Below, piece by piece: positions 48,636-57,153 of a stretch of 64,000 nucleotides of DNA (its first letter is position 1; the number at the start of each line of letters is the position of its first letter). The stretch is from contig JAAUSO010000003.1 in assembly GCA_012033205.1 (NCBI GenBank), forward strand, positions 52,565 through 116,564, written 5' to 3'. Source of the DNA: Richelia sp. SL_2_1 (GTDB lineage Bacteria; Cyanobacteriota; Cyanobacteriia; Cyanobacteriales; Nostocaceae). The position numbers and the translations under genes are program-made. The notes beneath the pieces are model-generated. The model did not search any database, was not told the origin of the DNA, and saw only the letters and a list, made by a program, of their open reading frames with translations.

Positions 48636-49856
48636 TCAACAAGTGCTGCTTTCTCCGACGTTGGCGATCGCACTGGAGGCTCGAACCAGATATTTTTTAA
48701 TTAACAATAGCAATTCGGTTTGCTCGAAGGGCTTTGTCAAATAGTCTGTAGCCCCTACTATCTTTGCTCGAACTCTATCGATATAGCTACTTGTGCCGCT
48801 AAGCATGATAATCGGAACGAGTCGGAATGCGCTAGAGTGTCGCAGCATTGCACAAAGTTCGTAACCATCCAAACCGGGCATGACAATATCGCATAAAATC
48901 AAATGCGGCTGTAGTTGAAAAACACAATTGAGTGCCTCCAAAGGATTAGTAAAGGCGATTGCATTATAGCCTTGTAGTTGTAAAATAGACTTCACACTTT
49001 CGCAAATCGCTGCTGTATCGTCAATACATACTATGACTTGCTGGTTTTTCTGGGAGTGCTGCACGGTTTCTTGTTCATGGGTTAAAGATAGCACGGTATC
49101 GGACGATACTATATGTATTAAACCCTGTTGCACGTAAGGATATATTGCTTTTGCTAATGTCAAAACATCTCGATTTAGGTAGCGAGCGAGTTGACGCAAG
49201 GAAGTTTTACCATCTGTCCAATGCTGTAATTTTTCGACAGTAGAAGAAGCCAAAGAGGAACGTAGACGGTGAATGTCAGTTAAAAAAGGACATTGCTCTG
49301 GAGACTGAATATAGGGATATAGCTGCTTCCACTCCTGTAACTGCTTGAAAATTTTGCTCACAAGAGGCCCAATTTCCAAACTAGTCAGTTGCGGGGCTAA
49401 AGGTTGATCCGACTCAAAAATAAAATTGCCTTGACGCAAACTCAATAAATCAAAAAGAGTTTCATGTACTAAGCCATTTACAATACTACGAGCCTGAATC
49501 GGATTAATGATATCTTGCTCCAATAGTCTCCATAAATAGCCGTATTCGGGTGCAGACAATGAGTGATCCGAATCCTTTTTTGAAAGTGTTTCTTCTCCTT
49601 GCAGTTTAATTCGGTAGTACCGTAAGTAATCGCGAAGACGGAATACAGTACTATTACCTTCTTGAGAGTAGATTATTTGACCGTTGAGGAAAAAAACAAA
49701 CCAAGTCCGGGGCAAAGATTCTTCAGTATAACCGTAACCAAACTTACTAGTGTTACACGAATCATCAGCTTGAATAAACAGTGACCCAGTTCGCTGTCCC
49801 AACTCAATCAATTGCAGGATACTGCGTACATCAATCTCACTTAAATTTCCCTGCAT
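48636..49856 (-). CDS. hmpA: PatA-like response regulator HmpA (PATAN plus receiver)
   Basis: 406 residues, first gene of the operon. N-terminal PATAN/DUF4388-type region (MQGNLSEIDVRSILQLIELGQRTGSLFIQ ... NGQIIYS ... GNFIFESD), then a helical linker. The C-terminal receiver (~275-395) has VIVCIDDTAAICESV, phospho-Asp in LILCDIVMPGLDGYELC and Lys in DYLTKPFEQTEL. PATAN regulators bind type IV pilus motor proteins in cyanobacterial phototaxis, so this is the likely output arm. AAGGAG lies about 15 bases before the ATG; 169 bases separate it from hmpB. Confidence 0.88.
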   Translation of the reverse strand: MQGNLSEIDVRSILQLIELGQRTGSLFIQADDSCNTSKFGYGYTEESLPRTWFVFFLNGQIIYSQEGNSTVFRLRDYLRYYRIKLQGEETLSKKDSDHSLSAPEYGYLWRLLEQDIINPIQARSIVNGLVHETLFDLLSLRQGNFIFESDQPLAPQLTSLEIGPLVSKIFKQLQEWKQLYPYIQSPEQCPFLTDIHRLRSSLASSTVEKLQHWTDGKTSLRQLARYLNRDVLTLAKAIYPYVQQGLIHIVSSDTVLSLTHEQETVQHSQKNQQVIVCIDDTAAICESVKSILQLQGYNAIAFTNPLEALNCVFQLQPHLILCDIVMPGLDGYELCAMLRHSSAFRLVPIIMLSGTSSYIDRVRAKIVGATDYLTKPFEQTELLLLIKKYLVRASSAIANVGESSTC

Positions 49857-50294
49857 TTAGCAACTAGGCACTCCTTGTTATCCAGTTTACATTCTTTGTT
49901 CATTGTGTCCAATTTTTTCCAGAGTTAACAGAAATATTTGAATCATTAGCAAAAAAGCTCAAAACACTCAGACAAAAATTTTACCAACTAGATGATTTTT
50001 ATTTATAACTCAGCAACAATCAAAATTGAGGATTTGCAAAAAAGATTACCATCAACCTAGACAAGTTTCTGATTTGTTCGTGTTTTTATTCAAGTTAAAG
50101 GAAATATTCCTTAATAATCCTGTTGATAGTTGGTAATAATACGGTAGTCATTGACCACTTCATAAGTAGAAAATGTACAGATACGATGGAAGTCGATTAT
50201 ATAAAAATCAATATGCAATGATTAACATCGCATTGATGTCGTTATCTATCGTTTTAAGAAACATCATTCAAGTACATCAATAAGGATTTGCGGT
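49857..50294. promoter_or_regulatory. divergent promoter region hmpA-E / hmpF
   Basis: 438 bases, AT-rich, no repeats of the dispersed families and no small gene visible. Both transcripts must start here. I cannot fix a -35/-10 box with confidence. The absence of mobile repeats, unlike most gaps in the window, suggests functional constraint. Confidence 0.5.
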
Positions 50295-52036
50295 GTGCTG
50301 TATTTAGCGGAAGTACAAAAACAAAAGGGTGGCTTACTCGGTGGTGGTGCCAAAACCGAACTAAAACTCCTGGCTTGTCAACGAAAAGACCAGAATTGGA
50401 GTACGGTAAACGAGGAAGTAATTGCGGCTGAAGAAGCCAGCAAACTAAATGATGGCGCACTTGTGCTAGCTGAACTGAATGCAACTCGTCAGGTACAGCG
50501 ATTGCAAGAAGCTGGTCGTCCACTAGTAACCATTTTGCAGAATTTTTCCCGTCAATTGGAAAAATTCAAAGTCAAAGAAGAGGAAATAGACCAGTGGAAA
50601 GAATCGCTAACATTTCAAGGGCAGGAATTAAGCCGCCGTGAAATGGATTTGGAAGCACGAGAAGAACAAGTGCAACAAATTGAACAAGAAGCGCAGCAGG
50701 TAGATGCAAAACTTCAAGAAGTTGAAACTTCTCGCGAGGAAATTCAACGATTACAAGAAGAAATCGAGCGCAATCGTCAAGAGCTTGCGGGTGCTTGGGA
50801 GCATTTGCGCGGTGAACAGCGTCGCTTGGAAGAAGTTAGTGCTGAAGTTAACCAGGGAGCGGCTTTAGATCAAGAAAAAGCTCAGTTAATCAGTGATTTA
50901 TTGGAAAAACTCTCTAGTAATATTACTCAACCCTTAAAGGTTCGCGAACATCTCAATCATGCATTCGAGATGGTAGAAACTCAGCAATCTATCCTGAATC
51001 CTCATTTTCAACAATTAGAAAAGCAAAAAGCGGAAGCTGACGAACATTTGGCCGAAGTTGAGCGTTTATCGGCGTTGTTGCAAACAACTAATTCTTTTTT
51101 GCAGCAAGCTGAAAATTCTTTATACGAAAAAAGATTAGAGTTAAAGTCAAATACAGCTACTCTTGAAAGCAAACAAGAATGTTTGCAGATGCTACAAGAG
51201 CAATTGCACGAACGTGAAAATTACACGAGCAACTTAACTCGTGGAATGAAAATTATAATAATTCTACCCAGTCGAATTTAACTCTCAATTTTGATGCAGA
51301 AATTGTCGAATCTTTATCTATAGAAGAACTCAAGCAAACAGTTGAAGATTTGCAGCATAAATTAAATATTGACTCCAGCTTTGTTGAAGAACAAGAACAA
51401 GAACTCAACTACAAGCAACAAACAATAGATGAATTGCAAGAAAAGATCAACTCAGTTTCTCAAGATCAACGTTCTGCACTAGAAGAAGAACTATCTGATG
51501 AAAAAGACAGTTATCAGATGCTCAACGAAACTTTAGTCGGTCAGCGTCGTAGTTTGGTACAGCGTCAGGAATTACTCACACAGCACCAAACATTACTCTC
51601 TCATAGAGAAGGAAATCAAGCAAACCAACAAAGTCAACAATTAGATTTAAGTCCGATAGTAAATCAAATTGAACGAGAGCGACAAAAGTATTCCCAAAAA
51701 CTGCAACAATTACAAGCTAAAATTGAGCAAATGCGTCATAGCATTCAAGCAGCACGGGAGATAATTGACACTCAAACTGAAGAACAAGATGTTAAACGTC
51801 AAGAATTGCAGACAATGGAGCAAAACTTGTCCGCGCTGCAAATTGCAAATGCTCAAATTTGGGCTAGAGTTGATCTTTATGAAGAAACTCTTCAACCAAT
51901 ACAGGATTCCTTGGATGGTTTGCGACACAAATTACAAGCGATTAGTGAAGCTTTGACACAATTAGACGAAAGTGGCGATTCCCAACAGCAAGCGGTTACC
52001 CAGATGCGTTCTTTTATCGATAATTTAATGGCTTAA
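50295..52036 (+). CDS. hmpF: HmpF-type coiled-coil pilus motility protein, frameshifted
   Basis: With one base restored near 51240, a ~580-residue protein starting at GTG 50295. N-terminal conserved ~70 residues (LYLAEVQKQKGGLLGGGAKTELKLLACQ ... LNATRQVQRLQEA) match HmpF; residues ~90 to the end are almost continuous coiled coil. The first frame ends in LTRGMKIIII and a stop at 51279. The alternative frame gives NENYNNSTQSNLTLNFDAEI and joins LQHKLNIDSSFVEEQEQELNYKQQ. HmpF is required for pilus extension and motility in hormogonia and localises near the pilus rings at cell poles (established in Nostoc punctiforme). Divergence from hmpA matches the known arrangement. Confidence 0.82.
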
Positions 52037-52044
52037 TCAAAGGA

Positions 52045-53202
52045 TTACTCATCTGTAATTCTTAGAAGTCGGGCTTTGAGCAAATTTATCAGGTTTTTAC
52101 AGATATTTGTTCTAAAAACCCGATTTATATAGTTTTTAACGCAGAGAGACGCAAAGGAATACGCAGAGGAACGCCAAGTTTTTACTTGTATCTGATTAAA
52201 TATTAATTGAATATTTTTTTTCAAACAAATCCATTCGTCTTCTACCACAGCTATAACACCTCCGGGAAATGGATCAGTTTGGGAGCGGTTTGGTGCTGTA
52301 ATTAAAGCTACTAATTTTTCAATATGCTCGAAGTTCGGAGCGTTGGACATGATTTGTTGTAAAATTTGGCGTATTGCTCGGCGTTGCAAGGCTAATGGGG
52401 CTTTTTGCAATACTTGACGGTTCAAGCGTAAAAGGGTAAAGGAATTTTCTGGCTCGTTAGTTTGCACTTCAGCTTTTTGACGCAATTCATCGGCTGCTTG
52501 CTCTAAATATTCTACTTCGGCTTGTAAAAGTTCTGCTGTTTGAGCTAAATTTGATTCTACTTTTGGGTTGAATTTTTCTTGTAAATATGGTAATAATTCC
52601 TGACGAATACGATTGCGAGCATATTTCAAATCAAGATTTGTGGAATCCAACCAAATTTGTAATTGAAAATCTTGACAAAATTTACCTGTTTGGCTACGAG
52701 TTACTTCTAAAAGCGGACGTACCAACATAATCTGATTTAATAGGGGACGCTGCCAAGTTAAAGCCTGTAAACCATCTGCACCGCTGCCACGAATCAAATT
52801 ATAAAGCAAAGTTTCTGCTCTATCGGTTGCTGTGTGTCCGGTAATAATACACTGATAATTATTTGCAAAGGCGATAGCATTGAAAACTTGATACCGCCAA
52901 TTTCGTGCTGCTGCTTCACTTTTCAAGGGTTGGGAAGCTGTCTCTAAGTAAAAAGGTATACTCAATTTTTCGGCAAGTTTTTCGACATATTTGGCGTTTG
53001 CTTGCGAGTCGTCGCGCCATTTGTGGTCACAATGAACAATACCAAGATACCAACCCCATTTAGGTTGTAAATCTAACATTATCTGAGTTAAACACAGAGA
53101 ATCTTGTCCACCGGAAACTGCAATTAATAATCTTTGATTACGCTTTAACAGGTGTCGCGAACGTATAGTTCGATGTACGCTTGCGTGTAGGGAAGTCCAC
53201 AC
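52045..53202 (-). CDS. tilS: tRNA(Ile)-lysidine synthase TilS
   Basis: 385 residues from a GTG start. N-type ATP pyrophosphatase with the PP-loop SGGQDS at 30-35, IVHCDHKWRDDS, IITGHTATDRAETLLYNLIRGSGADGL, and RPLLEVTR. It modifies C34 of the CAU-anticodon tRNA so that it reads AUA. The last ~55 residues (from IQLIFNQ) are translated from dispersed repeats (CGCAGAGAGACGCAAAGG and AGAAGTCGGG-type). They follow an eight-base A run (T on the given strand, around 52210-52220), where a single-base change would end the protein at a normal point. The tail is therefore doubtful; the enzyme core is complete. Confidence 0.88.
   Translation of the reverse strand: MWTSLHASVHRTIRSRHLLKRNQRLLIAVSGGQDSLCLTQIMLDLQPKWGWYLGIVHCDHKWRDDSQANAKYVEKLAEKLSIPFYLETASQPLKSEAAARNWRYQVFNAIAFANNYQCIITGHTATDRAETLLYNLIRGSGADGLQALTWQRPLLNQIMLVRPLLEVTRSQTGKFCQDFQLQIWLDSTNLDLKYARNRIRQELLPYLQEKFNPKVESNLAQTAELLQAEVEYLEQAADELRQKAEVQTNEPENSFTLLRLNRQVLQKAPLALQRRAIRQILQQIMSNAPNFEHIEKLVALITAPNRSQTDPFPGGVIAVVEDEWICLKKNIQLIFNQIQVKTWRSSAYSFASLCVKNYINRVFRTNICKNLINLLKARLLRITDE
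52064..52124. repeat. degenerate AGAAGTCGGG inverted-repeat element
   Basis: AGAAGTCGGGCTTTG ... TAAAAACCCGATTT, with mismatched arms, lying inside the 3' end of the tilS open frame and just after hmpF. Confidence 0.7.
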
Positions 53203-53268
53203 AGGAATTTTAGATTTTGGATTTTGGATTTTGGATTGAATTAATTATGTAATAAAACCTGTTTAAAT

Positions 53269-53301
53269 AGAAGTCGGGTTTTTCTTAGAAACCCGACTTC
53301 T
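53269..53301. repeat. compact AGAAGTCGGGTTT hairpin
   Basis: A core-less version of the inverted-repeat family: the two arms meet with almost no loop (AGAAGTCGGGTTTTTCTTAG then AAACCCGACTTCT). It would form a ~13-bp stem and could terminate transcription. Confidence 0.75.
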
Positions 53302-53433
53302 TGACCCTGACGGGGTGTATTTTTTGCAGCTTCATATAAAAACGTTAATAGAGCATTTTGCTGCTTATCTCAAGTCCGGATGATTAGTTATTTTTACCAC
53401 ATTTGTACTAAAAACTAAAAATCTTTTTTCTCT

Positions 53434-53507
53434 TTATTCCCAATTCCCAATTCCCTATTCCCAATTCCCAATTTCCAATTGCCAATTCCCTATTCCCAAT
53501 TCCCTAA
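53434..53507. repeat. heptamer array (TATTCCC/AATTCCC)n
   Basis: About ten heptamers with interspersed AATTCCC, AATTTCC and TATTCCC units, just downstream of the PG-binding gene. Confidence 0.8.
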
Positions 53508-53544
53508 AAAGAACATCTCCCCGTTTGCTTTTCCTAGGCAAAAA

Positions 53545-54057
53545 CTATAAACCAAAGTGACTAATCAAAGCCGCAAGTTCCATCAGATAATCCCAGGTTT
53601 GAGAGCCAATCACCCCATCTATTACTAATTCTTTATCGTTTTGAAAAGACTTAACTGCTTCTTGAGTTTGATATCCAAATACACCATCAATTTTGTCAAA
53701 GTAGTAACCGTCAAAGCCTAAACTTTCTCGAATAAACGGAGAAAATTTGAGAACCCTTTGAACTTTAGCAACATCATCGCAGTGACTACCGCGATATAAC
53801 AAAGGTAAATCGGGACGCTGACCGATGTAAAGTGCTTCCCAGGTAACGACTCCAACAATACCATCTTGCTTTAAAAACGTGCGATACTGAAATATTTCGA
53901 CTGCTAATAAAGTAATTTCGCCGAATACACCATCAATTACCAGACTTTGAACGTCGGGTACTCTCTTGATTAAGAATTTTTGCAATTGTTTGACTGAATC
54001 TCCAGTCGCACCAAATTTTAAGGTAGGTTGTTTAATTTGAACTGAACTTTGAAGCAT
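53545..54057 (-). CDS. peptidoglycan-binding domain protein (two PG_binding_1 repeats)
   Basis: About 170 residues from the ATG at 54057, which has GGAGAG five bases upstream; the open frame extends to a TTG at 54153 but that part looks non-coding. Two PG_binding_1 repeats: LKFGATGDSVKQLQKFLIKRVPDVQSLVIDGVFGEITLLAVEIFQ, and YRGSHCDDVAKVQRVLKF ... DKIDGVFGYQTQEAVKSFQNDKELVIDGVIGSQTWDYLM. No catalytic domain. No obvious signal peptide with this start, so export is uncertain; the longer start gives only a weakly hydrophobic N-terminus. Confidence 0.72.
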   Translation of the reverse strand: MLQSSVQIKQPTLKFGATGDSVKQLQKFLIKRVPDVQSLVIDGVFGEITLLAVEIFQYRTFLKQDGIVGVVTWEALYIGQRPDLPLLYRGSHCDDVAKVQRVLKFSPFIRESLGFDGYYFDKIDGVFGYQTQEAVKSFQNDKELVIDGVIGSQTWDYLMELAALISHFGL

Positions 54058-54230
54058 GAGTCTCTCCATATCATTCTTTTCTGTCATAGACATCAAGATG
54101 ATAGTTAAAGATTCCGTAGATGAAGCGGGTACACGAACGGGTACTTTGGACAATTGTAAGTAAATATACTTTGGTTATTGGTAATTGGTAATTGGTAAAG
54201 ATAGCGCAACCTCCGGTGGTACTAACTCCC

Positions 54231-54259
54231 GTAGAGACGTAGCAATGCTACGTCTCTAC
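54231..54259. repeat. perfect GTAGAGACGTAGCA palindrome
   Basis: GTAGAGACGTAGCAATGCTACGTCTCTAC: 14-bp arms with a single central base. Best preserved member of a family also seen at 13225, 18052, 57100, and in the centre of the 158-bp elements. Confidence 0.8.
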
Positions 54260-54292
54260 AAAACTAACTCCTCACTCCTAACTCCTAACTAA

Positions 54293-55156
54293 TTAAGGAT
54301 TGCAGTAGATACATTGAGAAGGATCTGCAAACTGTTTACCATCAGGAAATAATTTTTCTTTAATAAACCCACATTTTTGACATTTATAAATTGCAGTGTT
54401 AGTTAAATTTGTTGGAGTATTACACCATTCACAAGGTAATCCAGGGATACGTTTAATAATATCAAAACCTGGTGCCGAACATTTTGGACACAGACAATTA
54501 ATTTTTTCTAAAAGGTTATAAGTAGCTTTTTCTATATTTTTCATTCGTGTGGGATTGTACATCGCTCGCATATCAGTTTCTAGATGTACTTCACCATTAG
54601 ATGATTTTGTCAAAGTATGATTTATGGCTTCAAGTAATGCTTTTTCTGTAGTGATTCCTTTGATTATTTCATCAGTATTTTGGGTATTCTGGTTCAACAT
54701 GACAATCAAACCATGTTCAGGGAAACCGACTTTTTCGGCAAATTCAAATGCTTGTTTGATGTCTGTAATTTTTGCATGATTATAATTAGTATCTGTAGAT
54801 AACTCTTCCCCGATAATTTCTAAATTATTTTCTCGATCAATCAAAAGAATCACTTCTCGATTGTATGAAATATAAGGAAAATGAGGGTGAGGAGCAAAAC
54901 TACCTTCGCTAGCAATTCCCAAACTTTCACCAGTTAATAAAAGCACTTTTTCTACTTTCAATCTTGCTGCTTCTATTTGACTACCAGAACGTTCTATTTC
55001 TCTTGTAAAAGAACCAAATCTATCAGTGTTAAAGTTTTGCGGTACTGTTACCTGAATATCCAACTCTTTCTGTAATAGGGGAGCGATAACTCTCTCCTTT
55101 CCATGCATGGTAGCTAGTACAGCAACTCGATTATGAAATAATGTATGACTATCCAT
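54293..55156 (-). CDS. DUF6671-like protein with C-terminal zinc-ribbon cysteines
   Basis: 287 residues from the ATG at 55156 (a GTG two codons upstream is also possible). N-terminal ~200 residues: FHNRVAVLATMHGKERVIAPLLQKELDIQV, then GSFTREIERSGSQIEAARLKVEKVLLLTG, and LETDMRAMYNPTRMKNIEKA. I believe this matches DUF6671, but from memory only. The C-terminus has paired Cys motifs CPKC, CEWC, CQKC and CIYC, two putative zinc ribbons. Function unknown. Monocistronic. Confidence 0.65.
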   Translation of the reverse strand: MDSHTLFHNRVAVLATMHGKERVIAPLLQKELDIQVTVPQNFNTDRFGSFTREIERSGSQIEAARLKVEKVLLLTGESLGIASEGSFAPHPHFPYISYNREVILLIDRENNLEIIGEELSTDTNYNHAKITDIKQAFEFAEKVGFPEHGLIVMLNQNTQNTDEIIKGITTEKALLEAINHTLTKSSNGEVHLETDMRAMYNPTRMKNIEKATYNLLEKINCLCPKCSAPGFDIIKRIPGLPCEWCNTPTNLTNTAIYKCQKCGFIKEKLFPDGKQFADPSQCIYCNP

Positions 55157-55326
55157 AAACACAGTTTATTAAGTCAACTACAAATCAATATGATACACCG
55201 CGATTTATCGATGGACAATTGATAATTGACAACTGATAAATGAATGCATTACCATGCTGAGCATGGTAACGAGCAATCCAAAATCTAAAACTTGTACGTT
55301 CGCCTCGCGAATGTATCCCAAATTTT

Positions 55327-55911
55327 CTAGGTTTGCTGTTGAGGAACTTGAGAAATTTCTGCCGACAACTTTTCTTGATCTTGACGACGTTTTTTAGCGT
55401 AAAGCTGAATAGTTACAGCCGTTGCAATAATTAACCCAAAAATTCCCCAAGCCGTAATATCGGTAGGCAGATTATTTTTAAACACCGCTAACAACACAAT
55501 TACAATTAACATGATTGTGGGTGCTTCATTCAAAGCCCGTAGTTGCTGACTACCCCATTTACATTCGTTTGCTGCTAGTTGTTTCATTAAACGCTTGCAG
55601 TAGTGATGATAACCAATTAACAACACTACAAAAGCAAGTTTGACGTGCAACCAAGGCTGTTTTAGTACTTCCGGTTCTGTTGATAATAAACCGATCGCCA
55701 TTGCGATAGTTACTAACATTCCTGGTGTGGTAATAATACTGTAGAGCCGTTTCTCCATAATTTGATACTGATTTTTCAATATCGTGCGTGCGGGTTCCGG
55801 TTCCTTTTCGGCTTCTACGTGATAGATAAATAAACGTACTAGGTAAAACAACCCAGCAAACCAAACTACAATACCGACAAGATGAAATGCTTTAAACCAG
55901 GAATAAGCCAT
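55327..55911 (-). CDS. hemJ: protoporphyrinogen oxidase HemJ
   Basis: 194-residue membrane protein with four to five helices. MAYSWFKAFHLVGIVVWFAGLFYLVRLFIYHVEA contains the conserved His10 (heme ligand region) and Arg; PWLHVKLAFVVLLIGYHHYCKR has the conserved Lys; LRALNEAPTIMLIVIVLLAV follows. HemJ converts protoporphyrinogen IX to protoporphyrin IX for heme and chlorophyll, replacing HemG/HemY in most cyanobacteria. The C-terminal ~25 residues are polar. Stand-alone gene. Confidence 0.9.
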   Translation of the reverse strand: MAYSWFKAFHLVGIVVWFAGLFYLVRLFIYHVEAEKEPEPARTILKNQYQIMEKRLYSIITTPGMLVTIAMAIGLLSTEPEVLKQPWLHVKLAFVVLLIGYHHYCKRLMKQLAANECKWGSQQLRALNEAPTIMLIVIVLLAVFKNNLPTDITAWGIFGLIIATAVTIQLYAKKRRQDQEKLSAEISQVPQQQT

Positions 55912-56419
55912 GAATCGTCACCGTTCTAAACTTTTTTAAAAGGGGCAATCTCAATATTAGGTTACGACAAAAAGACTTTAAATAACTGCCGATTAAACAT
56001 TGCTCGGTGAACAAATACGAACCTTTATGTTGCCTGGAGTGACTTTGAGGTAATGTGTTTTTTTGTGTAGATATCAAAATCACCTTTTCTTAAGAATATA
56101 TTCGGCGAAAGTCGAGTTTCTACAACAGTTATCTTATTTTACAGATATTTAGACCCAAAAACCACATTTCATAAGTTTACGAAGCGAAGGCATGATTTTG
56201 TTTGCCAAGAAAAGTAATATTTCTTCATACAAAATTAATATAAAATTTATTCAAATGATTTAATATTTTTTTAATAAATTCAGTCTTAAGAAAATGAATC
56301 TGAGGTGATGCTGTCATAGTATGAAACGTAAGAGTACTGTTCGCGGAGGTAAAATTTATCGATAGTACTCAATTAAATCAAAAATTGAAGTTAAAAAATG
56401 CTTGTGGGGTGTAAGGTCT
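55912..56419. other. divergent intergenic region hemJ / response regulator
   Basis: 508 bases, AT-rich. It contains one badly decayed AAGTCGAGTTT...AACCACATTT copy of the inverted-repeat family (about 56108-56170). No small gene or RNA recognised. Confidence 0.5.
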
Positions 56420-57088
56420 ATGCCCTTTAAAATCCTTGTAGTGGATGATGATTTGGGTACTCGTTTGTCTATTAGTGACTATCTAGAACTATCTGGTTAT
56501 AAAGTAATGACGGCAAACGATGGTCAAGAAGGTTTGATGATGGTGAATAAACATCATCCAGACTTGATTGTTACCGATATTATTATGCCGCAAATGAACG
56601 GGTATGAACTAGTGCGTCGCGTGCGGCAAAAAGTGGAATTTCGTTTGTTACCCGTAATTTTGTTAACAGCAAGAACCCAGACACAAGAAAGAATTTTGGG
56701 TTATCAATCGGGGTGTGATTTATATTTACCCAAGCCTTTTGAACTTGAAGAGTTAGCAGCTGCGATTAATAATCTTTTACAACGAAGTCGAATTATTCAA
56801 TCTGAGTATCAATTATCCTTACAAGAAAATCTCAAAAAAGCAGAGCGTAGCAGTGAAACAGGTTTTTCTGATAGTGAAACAACTAAATTATATGAATCTC
56901 TGACAAATAGGGAGCAAGAAGTATTAGAACTTTTAACTCATGGACTTTCTAATGCTGAAATTGGCTATAGCCTTCATCTGAGTCCCCGAACTGTGGAAAA
57001 ATACGTTAGTAGCTTGTTAAGAAAAACCGATACTAGTAACCGAGCCGAATTGGTACGTTTTGCAATGGAGCATGATTTGGTGGAGTGA
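56420..57088 (+). CDS. NarL/LuxR-type response regulator
   Basis: 222 residues from the ATG at 56420, with TAAGG five bases upstream; a TTG six codons earlier is less likely. Receiver domain 1-120: LVVDDD, phospho-Asp53 in LIVTDIIMPQMNGYEL, Thr in VILLTART, Lys in LPKPFE. Linker, then LuxR-type helix-turn-helix at ~163-222 (LTNREQEVLELLTHGLSNAEIGYSLHLSPRTVEKYVSSLLRKTDTSNRAELVRFA). It is a DNA-binding transcription regulator, resembling plastid Ycf29/cyanobacterial NarL-family proteins. No kinase is adjacent on the same strand. Confidence 0.88.
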   Translation: MPFKILVVDDDLGTRLSISDYLELSGYKVMTANDGQEGLMMVNKHHPDLIVTDIIMPQMNGYELVRRVRQKVEFRLLPVILLTARTQTQERILGYQSGCDLYLPKPFELEELAAAINNLLQRSRIIQSEYQLSLQENLKKAERSSETGFSDSETTKLYESLTNREQEVLELLTHGLSNAEIGYSLHLSPRTVEKYVSSLLRKTDTSNRAELVRFAMEHDLVE

Positions 57089-57099
57089 ATCATCAATAT

Positions 57100-57125
57100 G
57101 TAGAGACGTAAAACTTTACGTCTCC
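57100..57125 (+). terminator. GTAGAGACGTAAA hairpin after the response regulator
   Basis: GTAGAGACGTAAAACTTTACGTCTCC lies 11 bases after the stop codon and is followed by AAAATTTTAG. It is a member of the GTAGAGACG palindrome family that could serve as a terminator. Confidence 0.5.
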
Positions 57126-57153
57126 AAAATTTTAGTTATTCAATTAAATGTTG

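Larger units (their letters stand above)
53203..53544. other. repeat-filled gap between tilS and PG-binding gene
   Basis: 342 bases: a TTTTGGA array (53210-53238), a compact hairpin (53269-53301) and a TATTCCC/AATTCCC array (53434-53507). No gene. Confidence 0.7.
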
